DNA from: Candidatus Solibacter sp.
Lineage (GTDB): Bacteria > Acidobacteriota > Terriglobia > Bryobacterales > Bryobacteraceae
Direction of reading: 5' to 3'
Assembly (NCBI GenBank): GCA_026394025.1
Contig: JAPKZC010000989.1
Location: 1 to 12,492, forward strand
Length of the DNA: 12,492 nt
Both the position numbers and the translations under genes were made by a program. Under the pieces are notes generated by a model. That model saw nothing but the letters and a program-made list of their open reading frames with translations, made no database searches and was not told the DNA's origin. Below, in pieces: positions 6,601 through 11,598 of the stretch (positions are counted from its first letter, which is position 1; every line of letters starts with the position of its first letter).

Positions 6601-7507
6601 CACCTTGCTGCCGCCCGTCCACCAAAGACTGAGTGGGATCCGGCCGCGCACTATCCGTGAAATGATCGAGGAATACGAGGTGCTCCTGCCGTCGCCGCAC
6701 GCGGTAGCGCGCGCCTATTTCTGCCCGGATTCGCGCCCCAGCCCACAGGGTACTCCATCCAGCCGCGCCCAACTGTTCTGGAGGGCATCGGATCAGGTGT
6801 ACTCAGAGCCAGAGAGCATCTCGGTTGCTTTCGACGTGACGCCGATCCGGCAGATCCTTCGGTTTCCCTTTCCCGCCCGGCAACCGGCGCCCGTGGAGTT
6901 GCGATTTGACCCGGCCGAGCAGTCCGGCTTGTTGCTGCTGCATGCCATTAGGCTGTGCGACGCGCAGGGAAGTACGGTATGGGAGTGGCAGGAAGACCCG
7001 GCCGCGATTGAAGCGTTTTGGCGTTCGGATATCGGCGTGCTCGGCAAGCCGGGAGGGAATCGGGGGGTTCTCCTGTTTCTCGAGAGTACCGATCCCCATC
7101 TCATTATTCCGGTTCCGGCCCGGGGCGACGGGTTGCAGGGAGGAGGAGTTCTCGAAGCTGAGTTTACCTGGGCTTCTTCGTCTGGACTTTTGCCCGCGGT
7201 GATGGCGTCGGTTCGCGCTGGAGAAGCGCGGCTGTCCGCGGCGGAATGCGACCGGTTGATCGGCCGGCCGGGCGGATTGCCGGCGGGCGAAGTCGGCGGG
7301 TTGGTGCCACGGGAGTCGCATGAAGCCATGAAGCGGGAACTGGCTGCCGCACGGATGCGCGTTTCGGACATGGAGAACTCGCTTTCCTGGCGGGTTGCCG
7401 CTCCCCTCCGCCTGGCGGGCGGCCTCGTATTGAGCTTGAACCGCCGCCGCTCGGCACGTAGGGAGGAGGGAGCAACCGACAACCGTCAGGGCGCAAACCT
7501 GCGATAA
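3689..7507 (+). CDS. Triple-domain glycosyltransferase (GT8-like, degenerate GT2-like, GT4)
   Basis: 1272 aa. Residues 1-~340 are a GT-A, GT8-like domain: start YTSVVSNYIPKARVLAHSIK, the D-x-D in YFDPDMVVLAPLDEL (101-115), YNLGFVGV (153-160) and FYHFSGFD (242-249). Residues ~358-560 look like a GT2-type fold, but where the Asp-x-Asp should be it reads FIFVQAGIEVP (439-449), so it may be inactive. Residues ~612-970 are a GT-B, GT4 domain: HSWGGGLERWV (617-627), VLGSIAPNKG (841-850) and the E-x7-E motif in PETFSYTLQE (E916, E924). A beta-rich domain (~1029-1168) shared with the methyltransferase at 1111-2853 follows, then a short coiled coil and the tail SLSWRVAAPLR (1231-1241). No signal peptide or membrane segment is seen. 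The start is the first ATG after an in-frame TAG and opens directly into the first domain; no Shine-Dalgarno is visible. Likely a cytoplasmic enzyme adding two or more different sugars to a surface glycan. Confidence 0.92.
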   Translation: MGTHVYTSVVSNYIPKARVLAHSIKRFHPNVIFHLVLADDPPAHYQLQYEPFDFLITVADLGLENFEQWLFIHSLVEASTGVKGFALKKILQQASCSEVFYFDPDMVVLAPLDELIAAFGSGSVLLTPHLTEPETTNDAILDNEFSVLRHGIYNLGFVGVKNDVEGRRFADWWCDRLRDFCFDDIPRGLFTDQRWADLAPAFFTGCVILRDPVYNVATWNLTSRRIEGTPDNLMVGGRRVVFYHFSGFDSGAQEAMLSKYGAAMPALYALREWYIAESCRMGQEEFGRIPWRYGYFDNGEPVTPQHRRLYRDRGDVRLAFPNPYLASDVARSYYHWYQADSAAAVRLRPTAKTQSAPEYRIVLSVTTKDGEIAARTAHCLLRNSRGSSELFLAGTRVALQAVLADAALAAAYLPLEACSPSTHAANFGNALSRLADRDFIFVQAGIEVPEYWDLRLAWTARWQGGAATVSPLCAGHPVLGVQTPPSWLSSTTALDQLSYSASHFELIELPGFLEKCVYVSSEAAQEGRLRAPGHDPATCDFATFLEITRNLRYSHLLADHVCVGISGGPGATGLTGNGSSTFPRIADVRQRILSAQPADGTVPIIAATRPRQLHIMHSWGGGLERWVREYCRTDQTHANFVLKSVGTWNSFGVELRLYRDCDDSQPLGVWPLSAAIKATATEHESYRSALAEIVGRYGIGRILISSLIGHSLDALDAKVPTLMVCHDYYPFCPALNITFGEICSECDGGRLAACSRQNPHNRFFLNVPPREWVDLRRAFVEKIHRSAVPMIAPSPSVRDHYARLAPELDSAFRVVAHGTRPVGSAPLELSFAPDRPLRVLVLGSIAPNKGLALLEQAAPQLLEFARLFLIGCGDYGKSFENLPGVTIVAQYRWEDLSAILGELDPDIALLPSSVPETFSYTLQELGELAVPTLATNIGSFADRIQDGMDGFLCGPTAGAIVSRLREIASNRTLLPPVHQRLSGIRPRTIREMIEEYEVLLPSPHAVARAYFCPDSRPSPQGTPSSRAQLFWRASDQVYSEPESISVAFDVTPIRQILRFPFPARQPAPVELRFDPAEQSGLLLLHAIRLCDAQGSTVWEWQEDPAAIEAFWRSDIGVLGKPGGNRGVLLFLESTDPHLIIPVPARGDGLQGGGVLEAEFTWASSSGLLPAVMASVRAGEARLSAAECDRLIGRPGGLPAGEVGGLVPRESHEAMKRELAAARMRVSDMENSLSWRVAAPLRLAGGLVLSLNRRRSARREEGATDNRQGANLR
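6773..7192 (+). other. Beta-rich accessory domain, second copy
   Basis: Residues ~1029-1168 of the triple glycosyltransferase. FWRASDQVYSE, ELRFDPAEQSGLLLLHAIRL and a Trp-containing strand line up with the copy at 1873-2280 in order and spacing, although the catalytic parts of the two proteins are unrelated. Confidence 0.6.
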
Positions 7508-7698
7508 CCACCGCTCTACGTTCGACTCCGCCCGCCTGGAACAATAATACGATTGGTCCGATGTGAATCTATTCCTGCGCCAGCCCATAGTTTCATAAAT
7601 AATGCAAAATATTCGGATCTCAATAGCTGATAGATGTCAGCCATTCCTGCGTTTCTCCAATTGGCAACAAACGTGCATCCTTAGCCGGGAGGTAACGC
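7508..7698. other. AT-richer intergenic spacer before the PEP-CTERM genes
   Basis: The stretch around 7540-7640 is clearly more AT-rich than its surroundings, as expected of a promoter region. It holds a perfect 5-bp inverted repeat, GCTGA/TCAGC, at 7626-7641 with a 6-base loop and no T-run, which could be an operator half-site pair. A possible -24/-12 promoter follows at 7661-7678. I see no terminator for the glycosyltransferase gene. Confidence 0.5.
7661..7678 (+). promoter_or_regulatory. Candidate sigma-54 (-24/-12) promoter
   Basis: TTGGCAACAAACGTGCAT has the invariant GG (7663-7664) and GC (7675-7676) separated by exactly 10 bases and matches TTGGCA and TGCA of the consensus. PEP-CTERM genes in some proteobacteria are driven by sigma-54 with the PrsK/PrsR two-component pair, so the context is supportive. 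Against it: the predicted start near 7688 falls inside the Shine-Dalgarno of the gene at 7699, leaving a very short leader. Confidence 0.35.
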
Positions 7699-8331
7699 AT
7701 GACCCGCTTTCCTGCTCGGGTTGCCCTCTCCGTCTGTGTCCTGCTTTTGGCCTGCTCCCTTCCAGCTTGGGCCGACGCGCTATCGTACCAGTTCTCCGGA
7801 GCCGTTAATTCGAGCGAAGCTGCTGGAATCCCGATCGGCGCGGAACTTTCCATCACATTCCTGTACGACAACGCAGCTCCCACTACTGGGGGAGGTCCGA
7901 ATTACGGGGACTATCGTTCAACCCTCAGTCAGTTCCATGCCGACCTCCCGGGCGCCAGTTTCCAAACCGGATCGACGCTGGACATGAGGACCGCTCATGG
8001 GGTCGGTTTCACCGGTTGGCCTGGAGTGTCAGACGAATACTACGACTTCCTGAGGCTTACCGGAGTAGACGTCACACGGCACCTGGTGGTTTTGCTGTAT
8101 TTGCTGGATGCCGACCAGTCCGTATTCGCGTCATCCCGTGACTTGCCGGCTACCCTTCCACTCGCGGAGTTCGAGGCGATCTACTTCGTAGGCTACGAAC
8201 TGGAGGGCGGCAGCGGCAAGCGGATCACGGGTCTGCTGACACCCGTTCCAGAACCGTCCGGATTGCTACTGCTTTTGACGGTCGCGACGCTCGCCGGCGC
8301 ATCGATTCGGCGCCTGTCTCGCATCCGCTGA
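7699..8331 (+). CDS. Secreted PEP-CTERM protein of unknown function
   Basis: 210 aa. The N-terminus is a typical Sec signal peptide (basic MTRFPAR, hydrophobic core, probable cleavage after AWA at about residue 25). The C-terminus is a PEP-CTERM sorting signal: VPEPSG, a Leu-rich membrane stretch and an Arg-rich end (IRRLSRIR). This signal is recognised by an exosortase, which anchors or releases the protein in exopolysaccharide-producing Gram-negatives. The mature part has no domain I recognise; it is Gly/Ser/Thr-rich with alternating hydrophobic stretches, consistent with a beta-sandwich surface protein. The ATG at 7699 has a strong GGGAGG at 7687-7692. The gene lies 34 bp upstream of a second PEP-CTERM gene, probably in one operon. 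Confidence 0.9.
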   Translation: MTRFPARVALSVCVLLLACSLPAWADALSYQFSGAVNSSEAAGIPIGAELSITFLYDNAAPTTGGGPNYGDYRSTLSQFHADLPGASFQTGSTLDMRTAHGVGFTGWPGVSDEYYDFLRLTGVDVTRHLVVLLYLLDADQSVFASSRDLPATLPLAEFEAIYFVGYELEGGSGKRITGLLTPVPEPSGLLLLLTVATLAGASIRRLSRIR

Positions 8332-8365
8332 TCGAACTGCCGGCGCCTCGTAGAAAGGAGGAGCT

Positions 8366-9283
8366 ATGTTTCTGCACCATACAGCAAGCCGGGCAGGTGT
8401 CCTGGCTTGCGCCGCTTTGATGGCGCTGGGCGCAATTCCCGCCTGGGCCGACCACCTGGACTATGCCGTCCTCTTCAGTGGCGGCTTCAACCAAGACAGC
8501 AACCACGATTACTACTACAACGCCACATTGAACATGTGGGATCTGACGGTCAATACACTCGGGTTTGACGCTTCCCGTGTCTATGTGCTGTCGGCCGACG
8601 GAACGGATCCGGCCGCGGACCTCAAGAGCGGCGGCAACTCCGACTGGAGTGCAGCCGTGGCCAGGGGCAGCACGGTTGAGGCTGCCAGCAGCGCCAATCT
8701 GGCGTCGCTGTTTGATCACCTCGCCGACACCATGACGGTCGACGATTCGTTCTATTTCTGGTCGTTCGACCACGGAGGCAACTCGGACCCTGCGCAGGTT
8801 CAGAACAGTGTGCTCTGGGGATGGAACCAGGAGGCCATCCAGGCGGCTGATTTTGCAGCATGGGCGGCGGATTTCCAGGTGAAGGCCCAGATCTACGCTT
8901 TTGCCCAATGCTATGCGAGTGGAATGGCATACGCTCTGACTCAATATCCCCGCACAAACCGCTTTGCCGCCTGGGCGTCCGCCTGGGATGAGTCGTCATG
9001 GAGCGACGGATGGGCGTCCGCCTGGGCGGAAGGCATCCAATCCGGAATCCGCGATACCGTTCCCCTTGGAATCTACGCGCGGGATCACGATATCTTCGCC
9101 GCTGCCGGATGGGAGCATCCCGGCTTCATCGGGAACAACATCAATATCGTGACGAACGAGGCTGTAGTCCCTGAACCTCACTCTGTCGTCCTCTTGGCGA
9201 CATTCGTCGGTTTGCTGGTCGTCGTGCGAAAACGGCGCTCCGCGCAGCCTATGAGGGTGGACAGGGTGAGTTCAATAGGCTAG
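8366..9283 (+). CDS. PEP-CTERM protein with a legumain/caspase-like (clan CD) cysteine peptidase domain
   Basis: 305 aa. Signal peptide with likely cleavage after AWA (residue ~28), then directly a strand YAVLFSGGFNQDSNHDYYYN typical of the start of C13 peptidases. The clan CD dyad is recognisable: DDSFYFWSFDHGG (126-138, His136 in D-H-G-G after a hydrophobic strand) and AQIYAFAQCYASGM (174-187, Cys182 in Q-C-Y-A-S-G, compare E-A-C-x-S-G in legumains). A Trp/Ala-rich segment (~201-221) follows. The sorting signal is VPEP (268-271), a hydrophobic stretch and RKRR (288-291), followed by an unusual 14-residue tail. A strong AAAGGAGG at 8354-8361 supports the start. It probably acts outside the inner membrane, in processing of surface proteins or of itself; the substrate is unknown. 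No recognisable propeptide is visible before the domain. Confidence 0.82.
   Translation: MFLHHTASRAGVLACAALMALGAIPAWADHLDYAVLFSGGFNQDSNHDYYYNATLNMWDLTVNTLGFDASRVYVLSADGTDPAADLKSGGNSDWSAAVARGSTVEAASSANLASLFDHLADTMTVDDSFYFWSFDHGGNSDPAQVQNSVLWGWNQEAIQAADFAAWAADFQVKAQIYAFAQCYASGMAYALTQYPRTNRFAAWASAWDESSWSDGWASAWAEGIQSGIRDTVPLGIYARDHDIFAAAGWEHPGFIGNNINIVTNEAVVPEPHSVVLLATFVGLLVVVRKRRSAQPMRVDRVSSIG
8972..9026 (+). repeat. 16-bp direct repeat in the Trp/Ala-rich segment of the peptidase
   Basis: TGGGCGTCCGCCTGGG occurs at 8972-8987 and again at 9011-9026, 39 bp (13 codons) apart, giving W-A-S-A-W twice in the same frame. It is probably a small in-frame duplication within the coding sequence. Confidence 0.85.
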
Positions 9284-9286
9284 GAA

Positions 9287-10378
9287 GTGACGATAGCGCT
9301 TCCGGAAGCACGTCGGTCAGCCATCAAAGGCTACTCTGGAGTTGTTTTGTGCTCCGTCGCGGAAATCCAGAGTCTGCAACCGCTCGTCCGCCGCTCTCTG
9401 CCGCAGATCGATAACCTGGTCGATCCCGAGTTCGCCCTTGCTTCGGTGTCCAAAGGTTGGCTGCCTAGAGTTGCCGCGGTTTGGCACGGGAGTGAGTTCG
9501 CCGGACTCGTCATCGCCAAAGAGAGAGTCCTCCGCGGCCCTCGCCTCGGAGTCGTGTATGCCGACTTGACCTTCGGGTGCACCCTGCTCGGAGACCCGCT
9601 TGAGAGGCAAGATGCTTTCCTGAGTGCATTGGAGACGTTGCTTGCGCATCCAGGAACACGCGGTCTGCGGTTAAGAGTCCCGCCACACTCTCCCGAGCTG
9701 GCGGCTGTCCGGGAGCTCCTTTCTTACGGTAGCCTTGATGTCCACTTTTCGCGCGTCAAGGATCATGCCGCTCTGTCTTTGCCCGGCACCTATGAACAGC
9801 TCCTGTTGAGTCTCGGAAGCACGACGCGGCATAATTTTCGGTACTATCGGCGCCGTTTCGAGGCTGCAGGTCACGTTTTTTTGGACAGCGTCCCGCTGGA
9901 TGAGCTGCGTTCGGCAGCTCTCTATCTCGAACCGAAGTGCAGCAAGCCCTGCGGACGCGATTCGACCGATAGGCTCTTTAAGATGGCGGCCAGCGCGGAC
10001 CGGCCGCTGGCGGTTGGACTCAAGCATCGAAACGGACAATGGCTGAGCGTCATTTGCGGAGTGTACAGGCCGGCGGCTGGAGTCTTACTACTGCAGTTGA
10101 ACAATGACCGGGAATTTCCGCGAGACTCGCTATCCGTGGTTCTACGCGGCTATTTGATGGAATCCCTCATCCGCCAACGTATGAAGGAATTCATCATTTG
10201 GGCAGGCACCGCGCCGCCCTTGTCCCGATATGTAACTTACATACCTACAGTGGGAGTCTACCTCGATTCGCCTGAATACAAGTGGCGTTTGGCACGCGGA
10301 GTGGTATCGAAAGTTGGGCCGTGGTTGCCCCGGTGGCTCCAGTTGGATGCACGCTGGATCGCGCCATTTTCCAGATAG
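9287..10378 (+). CDS. FemAB/GNAT-like (Acetyltransf_6 type) protein
   Basis: 363 aa, the size of FemAB-like two-lobed GNAT proteins. The first lobe spans ~15-145; the second contains TYEQLLLSLGSTTRHNFRYY (168-187), the typical site of this group where a run of basic residues follows an L-x-x-S-L segment, and a later core around LAVGLKHRNGQWLSVICGVY (241-260). Such proteins transfer acyl or aminoacyl groups; a FemAB-like protein is a known companion of PEP-CTERM/exosortase exopolysaccharide loci, which fits the neighbours. The GTG at 9287 is chosen because a TAG lies in frame at 9281-9283 and no internal ATG occurs before the middle of the protein; AGGA next to it is too close to be a normal Shine-Dalgarno. 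It begins 3 bp after the peptidase gene, in the same frame, so translational coupling is likely. The acceptor is unknown. Confidence 0.78.
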   Translation: MTIALPEARRSAIKGYSGVVLCSVAEIQSLQPLVRRSLPQIDNLVDPEFALASVSKGWLPRVAAVWHGSEFAGLVIAKERVLRGPRLGVVYADLTFGCTLLGDPLERQDAFLSALETLLAHPGTRGLRLRVPPHSPELAAVRELLSYGSLDVHFSRVKDHAALSLPGTYEQLLLSLGSTTRHNFRYYRRRFEAAGHVFLDSVPLDELRSAALYLEPKCSKPCGRDSTDRLFKMAASADRPLAVGLKHRNGQWLSVICGVYRPAAGVLLLQLNNDREFPRDSLSVVLRGYLMESLIRQRMKEFIIWAGTAPPLSRYVTYIPTVGVYLDSPEYKWRLARGVVSKVGPWLPRWLQLDARWIAPFSR

Positions 10379-10426
10379 CTCTTACCGGCGCCATATCTCA
10401 TCCAAGGTGGGCCTGGAGTCGGGGTT

Positions 10427-11245
10427 TCAGACCTGCTCTCCTCCGCGAAAAAACACGCCCTCCGCGACGATCTCCGCCGGACCCGTCAGGTAGATGTCAC
10501 CGTCAACCCGCAGATCGATCGGCCCGGCCGGGGTCAGCACGCGTACCGGCGACCTCCCCCATCCGCGCGCCGCGGCCATCGCGGCGGCGCCGGTGGACCC
10601 CGTTCCGCTGCTCATCGTCTCCCCGGCCCCGCGCTCCCAGAAGCGCACGTCGATCGTGTGCTCGTCCACTGCCTTCACGAACGACACGTTGGTGCGGTTG
10701 GCAAAGTGCGGGTGGCGTTCGATCTCGGCGCCCAACGCACGCCAGTCGAAATCGAAGTCTCCCACCGGCACGGCGCATTGCGGATTGCCCACCCACAGCA
10801 AGGTGACGTCGCGCGGCCCCCCGGAGACTTCCAGTTGGAAACTCGCCGCGATGATGTCCGGGCTGCCCATGTTCATTTCGAATTCATACGCCAGCGCGCG
10901 CCGTTTCAGCAGCCTCAAGGTCTTCACGCCGGCCCCGGTGCGCACACGCACCACGCCCGCGGCGTGGCCGTGGCGAATCAGGAACGCGGCCGCGCAGCGC
11001 GTGCCGTTACCCGACATCTCGGCGATGCTGCCATCGGAGTTGTAGAGCTGAATCGTGCCTTCCGCCTCGCCATCGCACGGGGGGTCCACCAGCATCCACC
11101 CATCGGCGCCAATTCCGGTGTGGCGTTCGCAGATGGCGCGCGCCAGAGCGGCGTGGTCGCTGGCCCCCGGGTCTGGCGCGTCCTGACGCCACGTAAACAG
11201 AAAATCGTTCTTGGCGCCGTGCGCCTTGGTGAAGGGGATCTTCAT
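10427..11245 (-). CDS. dapF: Diaminopimelate epimerase homologue with Ser in place of both catalytic Cys
   Basis: 272 aa, normal DapF length. DapF interconverts LL- and meso-diaminopimelate for lysine and peptidoglycan synthesis in the cytoplasm, using two cysteines as acid and base. Substrate-site marks are present: HGAKNDF (9-15), LYNSDGS (67-73), GNPQC (153-157), RTNVSFV (184-190) and WERGAGET (203-210). However, the first catalytic position, usually C-G-N-G, reads MSGNGTRC (Ser78, codon TCG at 11014-11012), and the second, usually A-C-G-T-G, reads MSSGTGS (Ser213, codon AGC at 10609-10607). Either this is a serine-type lineage variant, a different epimerase or isomerase of the fold, or it is inactive. 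The start overlaps the YbjQ-family gene by 4 bp (ATGA), so they are translationally coupled. A longer in-frame opening to 11731 is a shadow of that upstream gene. Confidence 0.9.
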   Translation of the reverse strand: MKIPFTKAHGAKNDFLFTWRQDAPDPGASDHAALARAICERHTGIGADGWMLVDPPCDGEAEGTIQLYNSDGSIAEMSGNGTRCAAAFLIRHGHAAGVVRVRTGAGVKTLRLLKRRALAYEFEMNMGSPDIIAASFQLEVSGGPRDVTLLWVGNPQCAVPVGDFDFDWRALGAEIERHPHFANRTNVSFVKAVDEHTIDVRFWERGAGETMSSGTGSTGAAAMAAARGWGRSPVRVLTPAGPIDLRVDGDIYLTGPAEIVAEGVFFRGGEQV

Positions 11246-11493
11246 TTGGGAATGGGCACCACTTCCACCGCAGTTCCATAAGACAGCACTTCGGTCACCC
11301 CATTCATGATCTCCGTGGCATCGTAGCGCGCGCCAATCACGGCGTTGGCGCCCAGCACCTCGGCGTGCTGCAGCATCAGATCGAAGGCATCGTTGCGCGT
11401 CTGCTCGCAGAGTTTGCTGAACAGCGAGATGTTGCCGCCCACAATGGTCTGCAGGCTGGCGCCGATGGTGCCCACGATGGAGCGCGACTTCAT
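11242..11493 (-). CDS. Short YbjQ-family (heavy-metal-binding domain) protein
   Basis: 83 aa. The core matches the YbjQ/PF01906 pattern: SRSIVGTIGASLQTIVGGN (3-21), then LGANAVIGARYDATEI (47-62) and EVLSYGTAVEV (68-78). Family members usually have about 100 residues; the first strands (about 20-25 residues) are missing here. The frame stays open upstream to a TAG at 11601-11599, but that stretch is an Arg/Lys/Glu-rich translation of an intergenic repeat and has no ATG. The Shine-Dalgarno-like AGGAG (11513-11509) is 15 nt from this ATG, which is too far. The biochemical role of YbjQ proteins is poorly known; they form pentamers. Overlap with dapF suggests one transcript. Confidence 0.75.
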   Translation of the reverse strand: MKSRSIVGTIGASLQTIVGGNISLFSKLCEQTRNDAFDLMLQHAEVLGANAVIGARYDATEIMNGVTEVLSYGTAVEVVPIPK

Positions 11494-11508
11494 GCGGTAC
11501 CATAATTT

Positions 11509-11513
11509 CTCCT
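11509..11513 (-). promoter_or_regulatory. AGGAG ribosome-binding site pointing to an out-of-frame ATG
   Basis: On the minus strand AGGAG is followed after 5 nt by an ATG at 11503-11501. That ATG is not in the YbjQ frame; it is in the dapF frame, which stays open through to dapF. The YbjQ ATG at 11493 is 15 nt from the AGGAG. Which start is really used cannot be settled from sequence. Confidence 0.4.
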
Positions 11514-11552
11514 CTTCTCGCGGCGCATCCTGCTCCGTCCGCCGTCTTGCCT

Positions 11553-11587
11553 TTGCTTCTCCGCGCTTTCTGCGTCTCTGCGGTGAA
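11553..11587 (-). repeat. Copy of a widespread CAGAGACGCAGA-type intergenic repeat
   Basis: On the minus strand it begins TTCACCGCAGAGACGCAGAA and continues purine-rich (A/G/C with few T). I recall closely similar sequences (plus-strand form ending TCTGCGTCTCTGCGGTGAA) scattered between genes in Acidobacteria and some other phyla; this is memory, not a search. It lies between the membrane protein stop (11599) and the short YbjQ gene, where the missing YbjQ N-terminus would be expected. Confidence 0.6.
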
Positions 11588-11598
11588 TGGACTTCCCT

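Noticed and set aside
10379..10426. Bidirectional terminator between the convergent genes
   Set aside because: I could not find a stable inverted repeat or T-run in this 48-bp gap.
10494..11281. Plus-strand open frames of 183-207 aa opposite dapF
   Set aside because: The DapF motifs on the minus strand are unambiguous; the plus-strand translations are Arg/Pro/Ala-rich shadows.
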